A stretch of 64,000 nucleotides of DNA from Flammeovirga agarivorans (GCF_012641475.1 NZ_JABAIL010000001.1:310001-374000), one strand, 5' to 3'. Positions 1 through 8,670 are shown, counted from the stretch's first letter. Notes: generated from the sequence alone by a model not told the origin. Numbers and translations: made by a program.

Positions 1-60
1 CATAAGCATTAGTGCAGTGAAAAGTCCAGTGATGATGCGAAAGAGTAGTTTCTTATTCAT
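1..60 (-). CDS. N-terminus of a membrane protein (DoxX-like?), cut by window edge
   Basis: Only the first 20 codons are present, starting at an ATG on the minus strand and reading MNKKLLFRIITGLFTALMLM. This is a short basic start followed by a hydrophobic segment, as in a first membrane helix. The 'ITGLFTALMLM' pattern resembles the start of small DoxX-like four-helix membrane proteins, which often sit next to MarR or similar regulators. That is a resemblance over 20 residues, not an assignment. The gene is divergent from the MarR gene, and the spacer holds two perfect palindromes, so it is a good candidate target of that regulator. Confidence 0.4.
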   Translation of the reverse strand, partial: MNKKLLFRIITGLFTALMLM

Positions 61-80
61 AATATTTAATTTACTGGGGC

Positions 81-100
81 ATATTTTCCATGGAAAATAT
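81..100. promoter_or_regulatory. Perfect 20-bp palindrome, candidate MarR operator 1
   Basis: ATATTTTCCA/TGGAAAATAT is a perfect inverted repeat in the divergent spacer between the truncated minus-strand gene (start at 60) and the MarR gene (start at 241). MarR dimers bind inverted repeats of about this size. The core TTTTCCATGGAAAA recurs with one mismatch at about 152-165, and its half site TGGAAAA recurs near 174. Confidence 0.6.
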
Positions 101-141
101 ATTGATAAAAAAATGTTTTTCTGTTTTGATGACTCAAATGT

Positions 142-159
142 ATGTAAAATATTTTACAT
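142..159. promoter_or_regulatory. Perfect 18-bp palindrome, candidate MarR operator 2
   Basis: ATGTAAAAT/ATTTTACAT is a second perfect inverted repeat. It overlaps a degenerate copy of the first operator core (TTTTACATGGAAAA, about 152-165). Having two sites between divergent genes suggests autoregulation of the MarR gene together with control of its neighbour. Confidence 0.5.
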
Positions 160-240
160 GGAAAATAATTATATGGAAAATTTTATTATTTTTGATCCTA
201 AATGAAAGAATTACTTACTTTCGCATAGAAATAAGAGCAT

Positions 241-699
241 ATGAAAACCATCGACGAAATAATAAAAACAAAATTTAAAGACGATAGACACCGTTTTATA
301 GCCAATATGATGTATACGAGCAATTGGTTACAAAATAGTTTTGTAGATTTTTTAAAACCGTATGCATTGTCTCCTCAACAATTCAATATTCTTAGAATAT
401 TAAGAGGTGCAAAAGAGAAATGGGTAACAATGAACGATATCAAAGAGTTGATGATTGAAAAAGCCCCAAATGCAACGCGCCTTTCCGATAAATTACTAGA
501 CAAAGGTTTGGTAGATAGAAAAAGAGCAGACCATGACCGTAGGGTGGTGTATTTATCAATTACTCCTGCAGGATTGGACCTATTGGCCGAAATTGATAAA
601 GAAGAAAGTCATTTAGACAAATCGAACTTTGATAATATCACTGAAGAGGAAGCAAAAATTTGTAGCCATATTATTGATAAACTGAGAAACTCAGAATAA
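241..699 (+). CDS. MarR family transcriptional regulator
   Basis: This 152-residue protein has the length and layout of a MarR dimer: an N-terminal helix pair, a winged helix at about residues 45-110, and a C-terminal dimerisation helix. Diagnostic stretches are 'LSPQQFNILRIL', 'NATRLSDKLLDKGLVDRKRADHDRRVVYLSITPAGLDLL', the usual MarR recognition helix and wing with the DxRR turn. It is probably a repressor that senses a small phenolic, oxidant or lipid ligand; the ligand cannot be read from sequence. It is divergent from a truncated membrane-protein gene, and the spacer contains two palindromes that are its likely operators. A TTACTTTCG stretch about 20 bases before the start could be the -7 promoter element. 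Confidence 0.9.
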   Translation: MKTIDEIIKTKFKDDRHRFIANMMYTSNWLQNSFVDFLKPYALSPQQFNILRILRGAKEKWVTMNDIKELMIEKAPNATRLSDKLLDKGLVDRKRADHDRRVVYLSITPAGLDLLAEIDKEESHLDKSNFDNITEEEAKICSHIIDKLRNSE

Positions 700-858
700 T
701 CAAAGCCAATTCATGTAATTCTTTTCTACTATTTTGAACGTATTCGATACGCTATTTTAAGTTAACTATAGCATATCAATTTTTTAGATATTCAGATGTG
801 TCTTTTTCTAAAGTTTTGATACATCTAATAAAAAGAGTTTGACTTCAAAATAGATAAG

Positions 859-2031
859 ATGATGAATTTAGATCAAAAACTTTCGGAATTGCCATTAATC
901 AAAACAGACAAAACATTACAAAAATCTTTATATGGCAGAGATGACCTTACCACCATGTGGGTTGCGGATATGGATTTTCAAGCAGATCCGTCGATCCAAC
1001 GAGCATTAACAGAGCGTATTCAAAATGCTGGATTTGGTTATGAGATCTTATCCTCTTCATTTAAAGAAGCTCAAAAAGCATATTACCAAAAGCAATATCA
1101 TATAGATCTTAATCAAGAAGAGGTTTTATATAGTCCATCTATTCCTACAAGTATTTCGGTGATTATAGATCAACTGACCAAAGAAGGAGATGGAGTGATT
1201 ATTCAGACACCTGTATTTTTTGAATTCAAGCAAATTCTAAAGAAGCAGAAGCGAAATGCAGTGAGTAATCCTTTATTATATCAAGAAGGGCAATATCTGA
1301 TCAATTTTGAAGACCTGGAAGAGAAAGCAAGCGATCCCAATAACAAAGTGCTCATCTTTACTAATCCTCATAACCCTGTAGGGAGAGTATGGACTGAAGG
1401 TGAAATTAAAAAGGTAATAGACATTTGTAAAAGAAATAATGTACTGATCATTTCAGATGAGATACATAAGGACATCATATTGTTTGATCATCATTTTACC
1501 TCATTATTAAAATACAAAGAGGATTACGATAAAATTGTGATTGTGACTTCTGAAGGAAAAACATTCAACTTTGGAGGGATTTCAGATTCCATGGCTATTA
1601 TTCCAAATGAGGAAATCAGGTTTACCATCCAAAAACAGTTTGATATACTTCATTTCGGTCGACCTAATGCATTGTCTCAAGTGGCTGTTGAAGCGGCGTA
1701 TAGAAACTCCAAAAATTGGTTAGCCTCGTTAAAGTCAGCGATTGAAGAGAATTACTTATTGGTAAAAGAAACTTTAGTAAGTAATCAATCAAAAATTAAA
1801 GTCACACCTTTAGAGGGAACATATCTACTATGGTTAGATTTTAGCAAATTATTTGATCATCCCAATACAATGTTTACAACAGTGACGAATCAGACTCAAT
1901 TGGCTTTGAATGCTGGAAAATGGTTTGGTAGAGAAGGTGCATTATTTATGCGTATGAATATTGCTACTAGCAGAGAAAAGGTACAAGATGCCATCTCAAG
2001 ATTAATCGAAATGGAGAAGTCTTTATCTTAA
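859..2031 (+). CDS. MalY/PatB family PLP-dependent C-S lyase or aminotransferase
   Basis: This 390-residue fold-type I PLP enzyme is of the length expected for MalY/PatB (cystathionine beta-lyase). Seen: 'MWVADMDF' near residue 35, 'TNPHNPVGRVW' near residue 170, 'ISDEIHKDI' near residue 200, and the Schiff-base lysine K234 in 'TSEGKTFNFGGI'. The family usually reads S-K-T-F-N at that point, so 'SEGKTFN' is slightly diverged. The expected reaction is beta-elimination of cystathionine or related thioethers to a thiol, pyruvate and ammonia, in the cytoplasm; an aminotransferase role is also possible. It precedes a MATE exporter on the same strand with a 103-base gap, so the two may be co-transcribed. 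Two ATGs are adjacent at the start (MM). Confidence 0.85.
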   Translation: MMNLDQKLSELPLIKTDKTLQKSLYGRDDLTTMWVADMDFQADPSIQRALTERIQNAGFGYEILSSSFKEAQKAYYQKQYHIDLNQEEVLYSPSIPTSISVIIDQLTKEGDGVIIQTPVFFEFKQILKKQKRNAVSNPLLYQEGQYLINFEDLEEKASDPNNKVLIFTNPHNPVGRVWTEGEIKKVIDICKRNNVLIISDEIHKDIILFDHHFTSLLKYKEDYDKIVIVTSEGKTFNFGGISDSMAIIPNEEIRFTIQKQFDILHFGRPNALSQVAVEAAYRNSKNWLASLKSAIEENYLLVKETLVSNQSKIKVTPLEGTYLLWLDFSKLFDHPNTMFTTVTNQTQLALNAGKWFGREGALFMRMNIATSREKVQDAISRLIEMEKSLS

Positions 2032-2134
2032 TTATTAAGAATTATTGATTGAATACTCCCAAAATACTCATTGATTAAATGTGTCTTTTTGCTTCAACCA
2101 CAGACTATATGGGTGAATAAAGAAGTGAAAAGTT

Positions 2135-3487
2135 ATGAAAAAAGATCTTACTACAGGCCCCGTTAAAGATAGTATTGTTGGCTTAGTGATACCCATTGTA
2201 TCATCTTCTCTGTTACTGTTTGCCTATAATTTCGCAGATATTTTATGGGTAGGTCAGCTGGGAAGCGATGCCATAGCCGCGGTAGGTACAATGGCCATTT
2301 TTCTGTCTTTTTGTTGGGCTATTATCTCAGTTTTCTTATTTGGGAGTAATATTATTGTATCTCTATCCATCGGAAAACAGAATAACAAACAAGCCCAAGA
2401 ACTGGCTCAACAGGCATTTATTGGAGTGGTCGGATTAACTGCCATCATTCAAATTCTAATCTTCTGGCAGCATGAGAATATTATTTCCTTTTTTCAATTA
2501 AATAATCCTGTTGTAGAGAAAATGGCCAAAGCTTACCTTATTTGGTCAGGTGTTGAAATGATATTCTCATTTATGATTCAACAAATGACGAGCGTAAGCA
2601 ATGCCAGAGGAGATGCCAAGACACCATTGAAAATTAACCTAATTGGGGTGGGACTAAATATTATTTTAGATCCCATTTTTATGTTTGGATTTGACTTAGG
2701 TGTTGAAGGAGCGGCGATTGCTACTTTTATCTCAAGGTTTATAGCGTTTGTTCTTTTTTGGAGAAGATCAAGTGTAGAGTTTTATGGCTGTAAATGTGTG
2801 TGGATATTTAATCTGAAAGACTATATCAATGTATTGAAGATTGGTTTTCCTCCTTCGATTCAAAGAGTGATGTTTACGTTGGTTGGAATTTTTATGGCAA
2901 GAATTGTTGCTCATTGGGGGGCTGAAGCCATTGCTGCACAAAAAATTGGATTACAAATAGAATCGATGACCTTCATGTTGGTCAATGGTTTATCTGGAGC
3001 AATGTTGTCTTTCACAGGACAAAACTTTGGTGCTCAAAAATTTGAACGTATTCAGAAAGGGTATATTTCTACAGTTCAGTTTGGGAGTATATTTGGTGTA
3101 GTTATGGGTGCTGTATTTTTCTTATTTCCTGAATTCTTTGTAAAGTGGTTTTTAAGCGATCCGAAAGCTGTGAATATTGCTGTGAGTTATTTACAAATTA
3201 TCGGAATTTCTCAATTTCTGATGTGTATTGAGATGATTACTACTGGAGTAGTAAATGGTTTAGGCAAAACAGAAATTCCTGCTGCCATTAATGTGGTATT
3301 TACTGTAATTCGAGTTCCTATGGCTTACTTATTTGCCTATACTTTGGATTTTGGAATCAACGGTGTTTGGCTATCTATAGCAATTAGCACTTTTTTGAGA
3401 GCGATTGCCATCACCATTGCTTATGTCCTGATCAAGAAAAAAATATTTATTTCCGAAAAAAAATCATTACAAACGGTGTCTTTTTAG
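2135..3487 (+). CDS. MATE family efflux transporter
   Basis: The 450-residue product has twelve predicted membrane helices in two related halves, the standard size for a MATE antiporter in the inner membrane. Family features include the N-terminal 'GPVKDSIVGLVIPIVSSSLLLFAYNFADILWVGQLGSDAIAAVG', 'VSNARGDAKTPLKINLIGVGLNIILDPIFMFGFDLGVEGAAIAT' in the first half, and the matching 'GQNFGAQKF' and 'VVNGLGKTEIPAAINVVF' in the second. MATE proteins export cationic drugs or metabolites using a Na+ or H+ gradient. The substrate is unknown. The upstream C-S lyase gene is on the same strand. Confidence 0.92.
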   Translation: MKKDLTTGPVKDSIVGLVIPIVSSSLLLFAYNFADILWVGQLGSDAIAAVGTMAIFLSFCWAIISVFLFGSNIIVSLSIGKQNNKQAQELAQQAFIGVVGLTAIIQILIFWQHENIISFFQLNNPVVEKMAKAYLIWSGVEMIFSFMIQQMTSVSNARGDAKTPLKINLIGVGLNIILDPIFMFGFDLGVEGAAIATFISRFIAFVLFWRRSSVEFYGCKCVWIFNLKDYINVLKIGFPPSIQRVMFTLVGIFMARIVAHWGAEAIAAQKIGLQIESMTFMLVNGLSGAMLSFTGQNFGAQKFERIQKGYISTVQFGSIFGVVMGAVFFLFPEFFVKWFLSDPKAVNIAVSYLQIIGISQFLMCIEMITTGVVNGLGKTEIPAAINVVFTVIRVPMAYLFAYTLDFGINGVWLSIAISTFLRAIAITIAYVLIKKKIFISEKKSLQTVSF

Positions 3488-3538
3488 ATAGTATTAATAC
3501 TACAATAGTGAATATAATATCAATAAAATTTATTTATC

Positions 3539-3796
3539 ATGGACACTAAAATATTAAGTTATATCCGTCAAAATTTCGTAGGAGAATTATTACATGCAAG
3601 ACATTTAATTGACCCTTTAGCCTTAGCCAATGAAGATCAAGAATTACTTTTAAACGGTGAAATTAAAGACCTTTTAAATATAGTTGTAGAGAATGGACAA
3701 GGCGCAAAGTTAAATTTATCAGAGAAAAGTATTAAAGAATTGAATAGGGCTTTCTCTACTTTGAGAGCCAATCAACCATCATGTGCTTGTGGGTAA
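3539..3796 (+). CDS. Small protein of unknown function, Cys-containing C-terminus
   Basis: I do not recognise this 85-residue protein. It has no signal peptide and no membrane segment; it looks helical and soluble, with a distinctive C-terminal end '...NQPSCACG'. The start at 3539 follows an AT-rich leader, and a strong bidirectional terminator lies 21 bases after the stop, which supports a real gene. It lies 51 bases after the MATE gene on the same strand and could be the last gene of that transcript. Confidence 0.6.
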   Translation: MDTKILSYIRQNFVGELLHARHLIDPLALANEDQELLLNGEIKDLLNIVVENGQGAKLNLSEKSIKELNRAFSTLRANQPSCACG

Positions 3797-3817
3797 AGAT
3801 AGAATAGATGAATTAGT

Positions 3818-3855
3818 AAAAAGCCTTCGTTTTTTAAGTGAAACGAAGGCTTTTT
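3818..3855. terminator. Bidirectional rho-independent terminator
   Basis: The stem AAAAAGCCTTCGTTT pairs with AAACGAAGGCTTTTT around a short loop. The arms give a T-run in both directions. It separates the convergent small gene (ending 3796) and the oxidoreductase gene (ending 3859). Confidence 0.9.
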
Positions 3856-3858
3856 GAT

Positions 3859-4428
3859 TTAGTAGACTTTTGCAATATCGGCGAGATAACCTTTACGAAG
3901 TTCATCAGAACCCATGGCAACATTTCCATAGAAATGAATGTCTGTATCTACACCACAGAATCCAAGTACACCATCATCAAAAACTCTCTTCAATGCTTTG
4001 TGCATATCTGTTTGTTGATAATATTCGTCTGGAGAACCATGGCAGACAAAAACCTTAGCAGATTTTCCTTTTAATTTTTGGTCAACACCTGTTTCCGTAT
4101 ATTCGAAAGCAAAACCGCTGGCATATACTCTATCGATATAACCTTTCATCATCGCAGGCATTTGTCCCCACCATAATGGAAATACCAGGCTAAAATGATC
4201 CGCCCAAGTAATTAATTCTTGTTGGGCTTTCACATCTGAAGGAGTATCACCTCCCATAAACATTCCCTGTATATCTGGAAATTGCATTACAGGATCAAAT
4301 CCAATAGAGTACAAATCAACCACTTTTACTTCGTTGCCTGCTGCAGTGCTGCTTTTTTCTATTTCATCGACAATGGCTTTAGTAAAACTCTCAGGGTTAA
4401 GGTGAGAATAAACGATTAAGTGTTTCAA
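3859..4428 (-). CDS. NAD(P)H-dependent oxidoreductase, flavodoxin-like fold
   Basis: This 189-residue protein belongs to the Flavodoxin_2/KefF-MdaB-NQO group of FMN or FAD quinone reductases. Seen: 'HLIVYSHLNPESFTKAIVDEI' (phosphate-binding loop after strand 1), 'LVFPLWWGQMPAMMKGYIDRVYASGFAFEY' (the family signature around residues 80-110) and 'VCHGSPDEYY'. It probably reduces quinones or electrophiles in the cytoplasm with NAD(P)H. The start codon is TTG (4428-4426): no in-frame ATG lies near, and the first strand begins at residue 3, so the TTG start is well supported. A second, distant family member is at 49.9-50.5 kb. Confidence 0.88.
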   Translation of the reverse strand: MKHLIVYSHLNPESFTKAIVDEIEKSSTAAGNEVKVVDLYSIGFDPVMQFPDIQGMFMGGDTPSDVKAQQELITWADHFSLVFPLWWGQMPAMMKGYIDRVYASGFAFEYTETGVDQKLKGKSAKVFVCHGSPDEYYQQTDMHKALKRVFDDGVLGFCGVDTDIHFYGNVAMGSDELRKGYLADIAKVY

Positions 4429-4502
4429 GATGATATGTGTTTAAGTGATTAGCATATAAAAACTACGTTACATCAACACTGCAAACACTTTTTTTCGTTC
4501 CT

Positions 4503-5279
4503 TTATGAGGATAATTCTTCTAAAAGTTCAGTGTTTTCTTTCTTCTGAATAGGTTGATATTTTTTAGGCCACCATAACTTCCAATCGAAAGTAAGTTGAA
4601 ACCCTCCTAAAATATTTTCTTGAATAGGTGGTATATCCAAAGTTTGTGATGGTAAACCTTCAATATTTTTTACTTGGATATTAACGGCAGCACCTTGAAC
4701 ACTTTTATCAATAACTTCATATCTAGCTGTCCAAAAAGTGGTTTCATTATTAATAATAGCTCTTGTATGCCATAGTTCACTAAGCTGTTTGCAGTAGGGA
4801 AAATCATCAATGGTTCCTACTTCACCAGTTGGGGTAGTAGTCATGGTTATTGCTTCAATATTTTCTCGAAAAACCTTATGACTAAGATATTTCATCTTCG
4901 AAAAATGCTGTATTTCTGAGGTACCCATAAATTTTCCAATCACTTTATTGAGGTGCCACATTACCTGTCCTCCAAAGACAATCAATAAACTATCAACATA
5001 TAATATTGGAGAGGTTTGGTAATTAACAGAGGGATTGTCTTTAAAGTGAACAAAGGGAATCAATGGAATCATCTCTTTGTACTTCACTTTAAAAAATGAG
5101 AAAAAGATATGTATAACCTGTTCATTGAACATATAAATTACCGGATGGTCGTCTCCAGAAGTATAGTTTTGTGATGTGAAATCTATAGCATCAGGGAGAA
5201 GTTTCCTCAGAATTTGTTTTGGAAGAGAAGTTGCCGCGAGAATAGCATCGCAATGTCCCCAAAGACTTGCTTTGTTCAT
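4503..5279 (-). CDS. Conserved-looking protein, possibly acetoacetate-decarboxylase-like fold
   Basis: This 258-residue cytosolic protein has no signal peptide or membrane helix. The first third ('CDAILAATSLPKQILRKLLPDAIDF...HPVIYMFNEQ') and the middle ('SPILYVDSLLIVFGGQVMWHLNKVIGKF') resemble the acetoacetate decarboxylase superfamily, in which a ligand-binding beta cone follows a 'polypeptide-must-fit' first strand. The usual catalytic PKK lysine motif is not obvious, so it may be a non-decarboxylating member that binds or modifies an acyl or terpenoid substrate. It is divergent, with a 203-base spacer, from a terpene-cyclase-like membrane protein and a phytoene-desaturase-like flavoprotein. 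That context suggests a shared pathway. Family assignment is tentative. Confidence 0.45.
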   Translation of the reverse strand: MNKASLWGHCDAILAATSLPKQILRKLLPDAIDFTSQNYTSGDDHPVIYMFNEQVIHIFFSFFKVKYKEMIPLIPFVHFKDNPSVNYQTSPILYVDSLLIVFGGQVMWHLNKVIGKFMGTSEIQHFSKMKYLSHKVFRENIEAITMTTTPTGEVGTIDDFPYCKQLSELWHTRAIINNETTFWTARYEVIDKSVQGAAVNIQVKNIEGLPSQTLDIPPIQENILGGFQLTFDWKLWWPKKYQPIQKKENTELLEELSS

Positions 5280-5482
5280 AGTTACAATAGCTTGTTAATT
5301 TTGATCTATCTTTATTAAGATGAAGATATTAAAACTTAATAATTATGTATTGTTTTAAGTAATATAATTTATATTTCTTTTTATTACCTTAGTGCATTAG
5401 CTATACTATTAAATGCTATATTTTTTAGATCAACTATTGTAAACTCACTTTTTAAAGTAACTTTCTTTCAATCTTACGACTT

Positions 5483-6223
5483 ATGTATTTTGTAAACTAT
5501 TTTCTAGATTGGTACTTCAATGCTATTGATAATCTAGGCTACTCTCATCTTGTTCTTAATCTTTTTTTGGCAGGCTATTTAAGTTGGGTCACAGCCTACG
5601 TTTTTATTATTAAAGGTATTTACAAGAACAAAATCAATGAAATGCCACTCTTGGTGGGTCCCGCAAATCTTGTTTGGGAATTTATCTGGGGATATATATT
5701 CACCCCCGAATTAGGTGATGTTTTTATCTTAGGAATAAAAGTTTGGTTTATTCTCGACCTGATCATTAATGTTACGATGCTGAAATATGGGTACAAACAG
5801 TTTCCATTGGATAGCCTGAGAAAGAACTTTCGTTGGACATACTTGGTATCATTAGTCTCATGGTTCTTTATTGTTTATTCTTTTGGTAAAGTAAATGATG
5901 ACAATCCGTTAGGGATTACTTCTGCTTTAATGATTAATGTAGTGATGTCGGGCTTGTATATACATCAAATGCTTTTTAATCTAAATCTTAGAGGAAAAGG
6001 ATTTTCATTTGTTGTAGCAGTTTTAAAGTGTATGGGAACATCGATTATTGTACTCGCTGCCTTTTTCCAATGGCCTGATGCCTATTTCTTACTCACTTTA
6101 GGAATCATATCCTTTGCTTTAGATATAGCATATATCATCCTTTTCAAAAACATTCAAACGAACTCAGACCAAGAACAATTATGGGAAAACCAAGAAGAAT
6201 TGCAGTACTCGGTGGAGGCTTAA
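5483..6223 (+). CDS. Seven-helix membrane protein resembling Pyr4-type transmembrane terpene cyclases
   Basis: The 246-residue polytopic protein has about seven hydrophobic helices. Size and topology match the Pyr4/PaxB family of membrane terpene cyclases (about 240-250 residues, seven helices). Two acidic positions known to matter there appear to be present: 'GPANLVWEFIWGYIF' (residues about 58-72; compare the NxxWE motif with its catalytic Glu) and an Asp near the last helix in 'SFALDIAYIILF' (about residues 212-223). 'VWFILDLIIN' also fits the third-helix pattern. If right, it would protonate and cyclise an epoxy- or polyprenyl substrate in the membrane. Its stop lies 43 bases inside the next gene, so the two are translationally linked. 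This is motif resemblance only. Confidence 0.5.
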   Translation: MYFVNYFLDWYFNAIDNLGYSHLVLNLFLAGYLSWVTAYVFIIKGIYKNKINEMPLLVGPANLVWEFIWGYIFTPELGDVFILGIKVWFILDLIINVTMLKYGYKQFPLDSLRKNFRWTYLVSLVSWFFIVYSFGKVNDDNPLGITSALMINVVMSGLYIHQMLFNLNLRGKGFSFVVAVLKCMGTSIIVLAAFFQWPDAYFLLTLGIISFALDIAYIILFKNIQTNSDQEQLWENQEELQYSVEA

Positions 6224-8427
6224 GTGCTATGACAACCGTTTACACATTAATGCAAGAACCCAATTGGAAAGAGAAGTATGATATTACTATTTACCAGTTA
6301 GGTTGGAGAATTGGTGGTAAAGGAGCAAGTGGAGTAAATCCTGAGGCAGGGTATAGAATTGAAGAACATGGCCTACACCTGTGGATGGGGTTTTATGAAA
6401 ACGCTTTCCGTCTTATCAAGGATGTTTATAAAGGTTTGAATAGAGATAAAAGTGCTCCATTGTCTTCATTTGATAAAGTCTTTAGTCAACAGGATTATTT
6501 TATTTTTACAGAACAGGTAAAAGATAAATGGGTGGATTGGAAAGTACCCTTCCCTAAATTACCTGGAAAAGTGGGAGATGGAGAACTCCCTTCTGTCGAA
6601 AACGTTATCGCATCTATCTCTGATTTTGTGATAGACCTTTTTATCGAATGGTTAGAAGGCTACTTACTAGAAAATCAGAATAAGAAATGGACACAGAAAG
6701 TCATTGATCAACTTTTAAAAGTAGTGTTTTGGAAAGAGACTAGAGTCACTGCTTCGAAGAAAGATTTTATTAGTAAGCTGCGACAACGACTGAGTCGATT
6801 GGATGATGATATTATAGATAATGTTAGAAAGAATTTTATCAAAACGATTGATAGTAAGGAACTACAATATCGTCGAGAAGAAGAAATTGATTACGTTTTC
6901 AAACACTGGGATAAATTAAAAAACTTTATCTGGAAAAACATAGGTAAAGCTACTCAACAGAATGATGTAGGACGAAGAGCTTGGATGGCTATCGATTTGG
7001 GTTTATCCTTGTTAAAAGGAATGGTCAAAGATCAGGTGATCACAATTAATAATGATGAATTACGCTTCGATTTTGAGGTAATTAATGATATTGATTATGG
7101 TGAATGGCTTGTAAAGCATGGTGCAGATAGAACATTAACGGTAGGTTCTCCTATCGTTAGAAGTATGTACGACGGTCCCTTCTCTTTTCTAAAAGGTAAC
7201 CCTGATGAACCCAATGTTGAAGCAGGAACCATTCTTAATATTTTCTTAAGGTTACTATTTACCTGCAAAGAAAGTGTGGTTTGGAGAATGAATGCAGGAA
7301 TGGGAGATGTTATTTTCTCTCCATTTTATGAGGATTTGGTACAGAAGAAAAAAGATATATTTAAGTTTTTCCATGCGGTAAGAGATGTCTCTTTATCTGA
7401 TGATAAGACCTCTATTGAACGAATAGTTTTAGGTAGACAAGTGACATTAAAAACGGATGAATATTCACCTTTGGTCAAGGTTAAAGGATTAGATTGTTGG
7501 CCAAGTCGTCCACTTTATGATCAGATAGTAGACGAAGAAGCGGAGGAGCTAAAGGAAAAAAATATTCATTTAGAATCTTGTTGGACAGAATGGGAAGATA
7601 GAGAAACCATCATCTTAAAAAAGGGTGAAGATTTTGACGATGTTATCTTTGGGTTTTCTGTAGGAACGGTTCCACATGTAGCAAAAGAGTTGTTAGACCA
7701 CAGTGAAAAATGGTCGAAAATGATAGAGAGTATCAAAACTGTACAAACTCAAGCTTATCAATATTGGTTTAATCAATCTTCAGAGGAATTGGGCATCGAA
7801 GAGGATAAATTACAGTCAGCTTATGTAGAGCCTGTAGATACTTTTTGTGCGATGAATCAAGTCTTAGACAAAGAGGATTGGCCAACATCTCATGATCCCA
7901 AATATGTTGCTTACTCTTGTGGTGTATTTTCAGATGCAGAACATATTCCATCCTTTGATGACCATGATTTTCCAAGAAGAGAAAAATTAAGAGGATTAGA
8001 AAATTGTCGAGAATATATTGAAAAACACTTATCTCACTTAATTCCTTCATTATATGATGACGAGGGCAATTTTAATTGGGATGCTTTAGTGGATTTACAA
8101 GATCGAGTAGGGGAAGAACGTATGCATTCTATTTATACGAGAGTAAATATAGACCCTTCTGAAAGGTATGTTTTATCTGCGGTGAATTCTTCGAAATATA
8201 GAATCAAGACTAACGATACAGATTTTGACAATTTATTCGTTACCGGAGATTGGATTCAGAATGGGATGAATGCAGGCTTTGTAGAAGGTGCGGTTACATC
8301 TGGTCTACTTACAGCCAAAGCCATATCAGACGAACCTGAAAAGATACCTATCATCACTGATAATTGGTCCATCAAAAAGTTGGAAAAAGACCTTATCAAA
8401 AAACGAGAACTTGAAAAAGTAGAATAA
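6181..8427 (+). CDS. FAD-dependent oxidoreductase, amine-oxidase/phytoene-desaturase-like
   Basis: This 748-residue flavoprotein has the Rossmann FAD site at its start ('RIAVLGGGLSAMTTVYTL', residues 6-23), the second-strand region 'YQLGWRIGGKGASG' (38-51), 'EEHGLHLWMGFYENAF', and the C-terminal FAD-binding end 'NLFVTGDWIQNGMNAGFVEGAVTSGLLTAKAIS' near residue 690. This is the architecture of carotenoid and squalene desaturases or dehydroxylases and related enzymes, with a long insertion at about residues 130-300. It probably oxidises, isomerises or saturates an isoprenoid-like lipid at the membrane. The start overlaps the upstream membrane-protein gene by 43 bases; it is the only start consistent with the first beta strand. 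The exact substrate is unknown. Confidence 0.8.
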   Translation: MGKPRRIAVLGGGLSAMTTVYTLMQEPNWKEKYDITIYQLGWRIGGKGASGVNPEAGYRIEEHGLHLWMGFYENAFRLIKDVYKGLNRDKSAPLSSFDKVFSQQDYFIFTEQVKDKWVDWKVPFPKLPGKVGDGELPSVENVIASISDFVIDLFIEWLEGYLLENQNKKWTQKVIDQLLKVVFWKETRVTASKKDFISKLRQRLSRLDDDIIDNVRKNFIKTIDSKELQYRREEEIDYVFKHWDKLKNFIWKNIGKATQQNDVGRRAWMAIDLGLSLLKGMVKDQVITINNDELRFDFEVINDIDYGEWLVKHGADRTLTVGSPIVRSMYDGPFSFLKGNPDEPNVEAGTILNIFLRLLFTCKESVVWRMNAGMGDVIFSPFYEDLVQKKKDIFKFFHAVRDVSLSDDKTSIERIVLGRQVTLKTDEYSPLVKVKGLDCWPSRPLYDQIVDEEAEELKEKNIHLESCWTEWEDRETIILKKGEDFDDVIFGFSVGTVPHVAKELLDHSEKWSKMIESIKTVQTQAYQYWFNQSSEELGIEEDKLQSAYVEPVDTFCAMNQVLDKEDWPTSHDPKYVAYSCGVFSDAEHIPSFDDHDFPRREKLRGLENCREYIEKHLSHLIPSLYDDEGNFNWDALVDLQDRVGEERMHSIYTRVNIDPSERYVLSAVNSSKYRIKTNDTDFDNLFVTGDWIQNGMNAGFVEGAVTSGLLTAKAISDEPEKIPIITDNWSIKKLEKDLIKKRELEKVE

Positions 8428-8443
8428 GGTAGATAAAAAAAAG

Positions 8444-8489
8444 AACCTAATCATGACTTTCTATAATAATAGTCATGATTAGGTTTTTA
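8444..8489. terminator. Bidirectional terminator
   Basis: A perfect 15-bp stem (AACCTAATCATGACT with AGTCATGATTAGGTT) sits around a short AT loop and is followed by T-rich sequence on the plus strand and by TTCTTTTTTTT on the minus strand. It separates the flavoprotein gene from the convergent small lipoprotein gene. Confidence 0.9.
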
Positions 8490-8490
8490 T

Positions 8491-8670
8491 TTATTCTCCG
8501 AAATCATTTCCATAACCGGGATCTATGGTTGATGGGGAATTACCATAGCCTGCATCAACATTATAATTGGGGTTTTCATAACCAGGATCAACAGGTTCTA
8601 CTTCTGAACTGTCATCACTACATGAAAATAACGTAATAGGGAATAAGATAATTAGCATAAACTTTTTCAT
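8491..8670 (-). CDS. Small lipoprotein with DPGYGN-type repeats
   Basis: This predicted 59-residue lipoprotein begins MKKFMLIILFPITLFSC, a signal peptide with a lipobox ending at Cys17, followed by the acidic stretch DDSSEVEP. The mature part is mostly three imperfect repeats: 'DPGYENPNYN', 'DAGYGNSPST' and 'DPGYGNDFGE'. The frame is open a further 20 codons upstream, but only the ATG at 8670 gives a proper signal peptide. The function is unknown; probably a surface or periplasmic lipid-anchored tail peptide. Confidence 0.6.
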   Translation of the reverse strand: MKKFMLIILFPITLFSCSDDSSEVEPVDPGYENPNYNVDAGYGNSPSTIDPGYGNDFGE

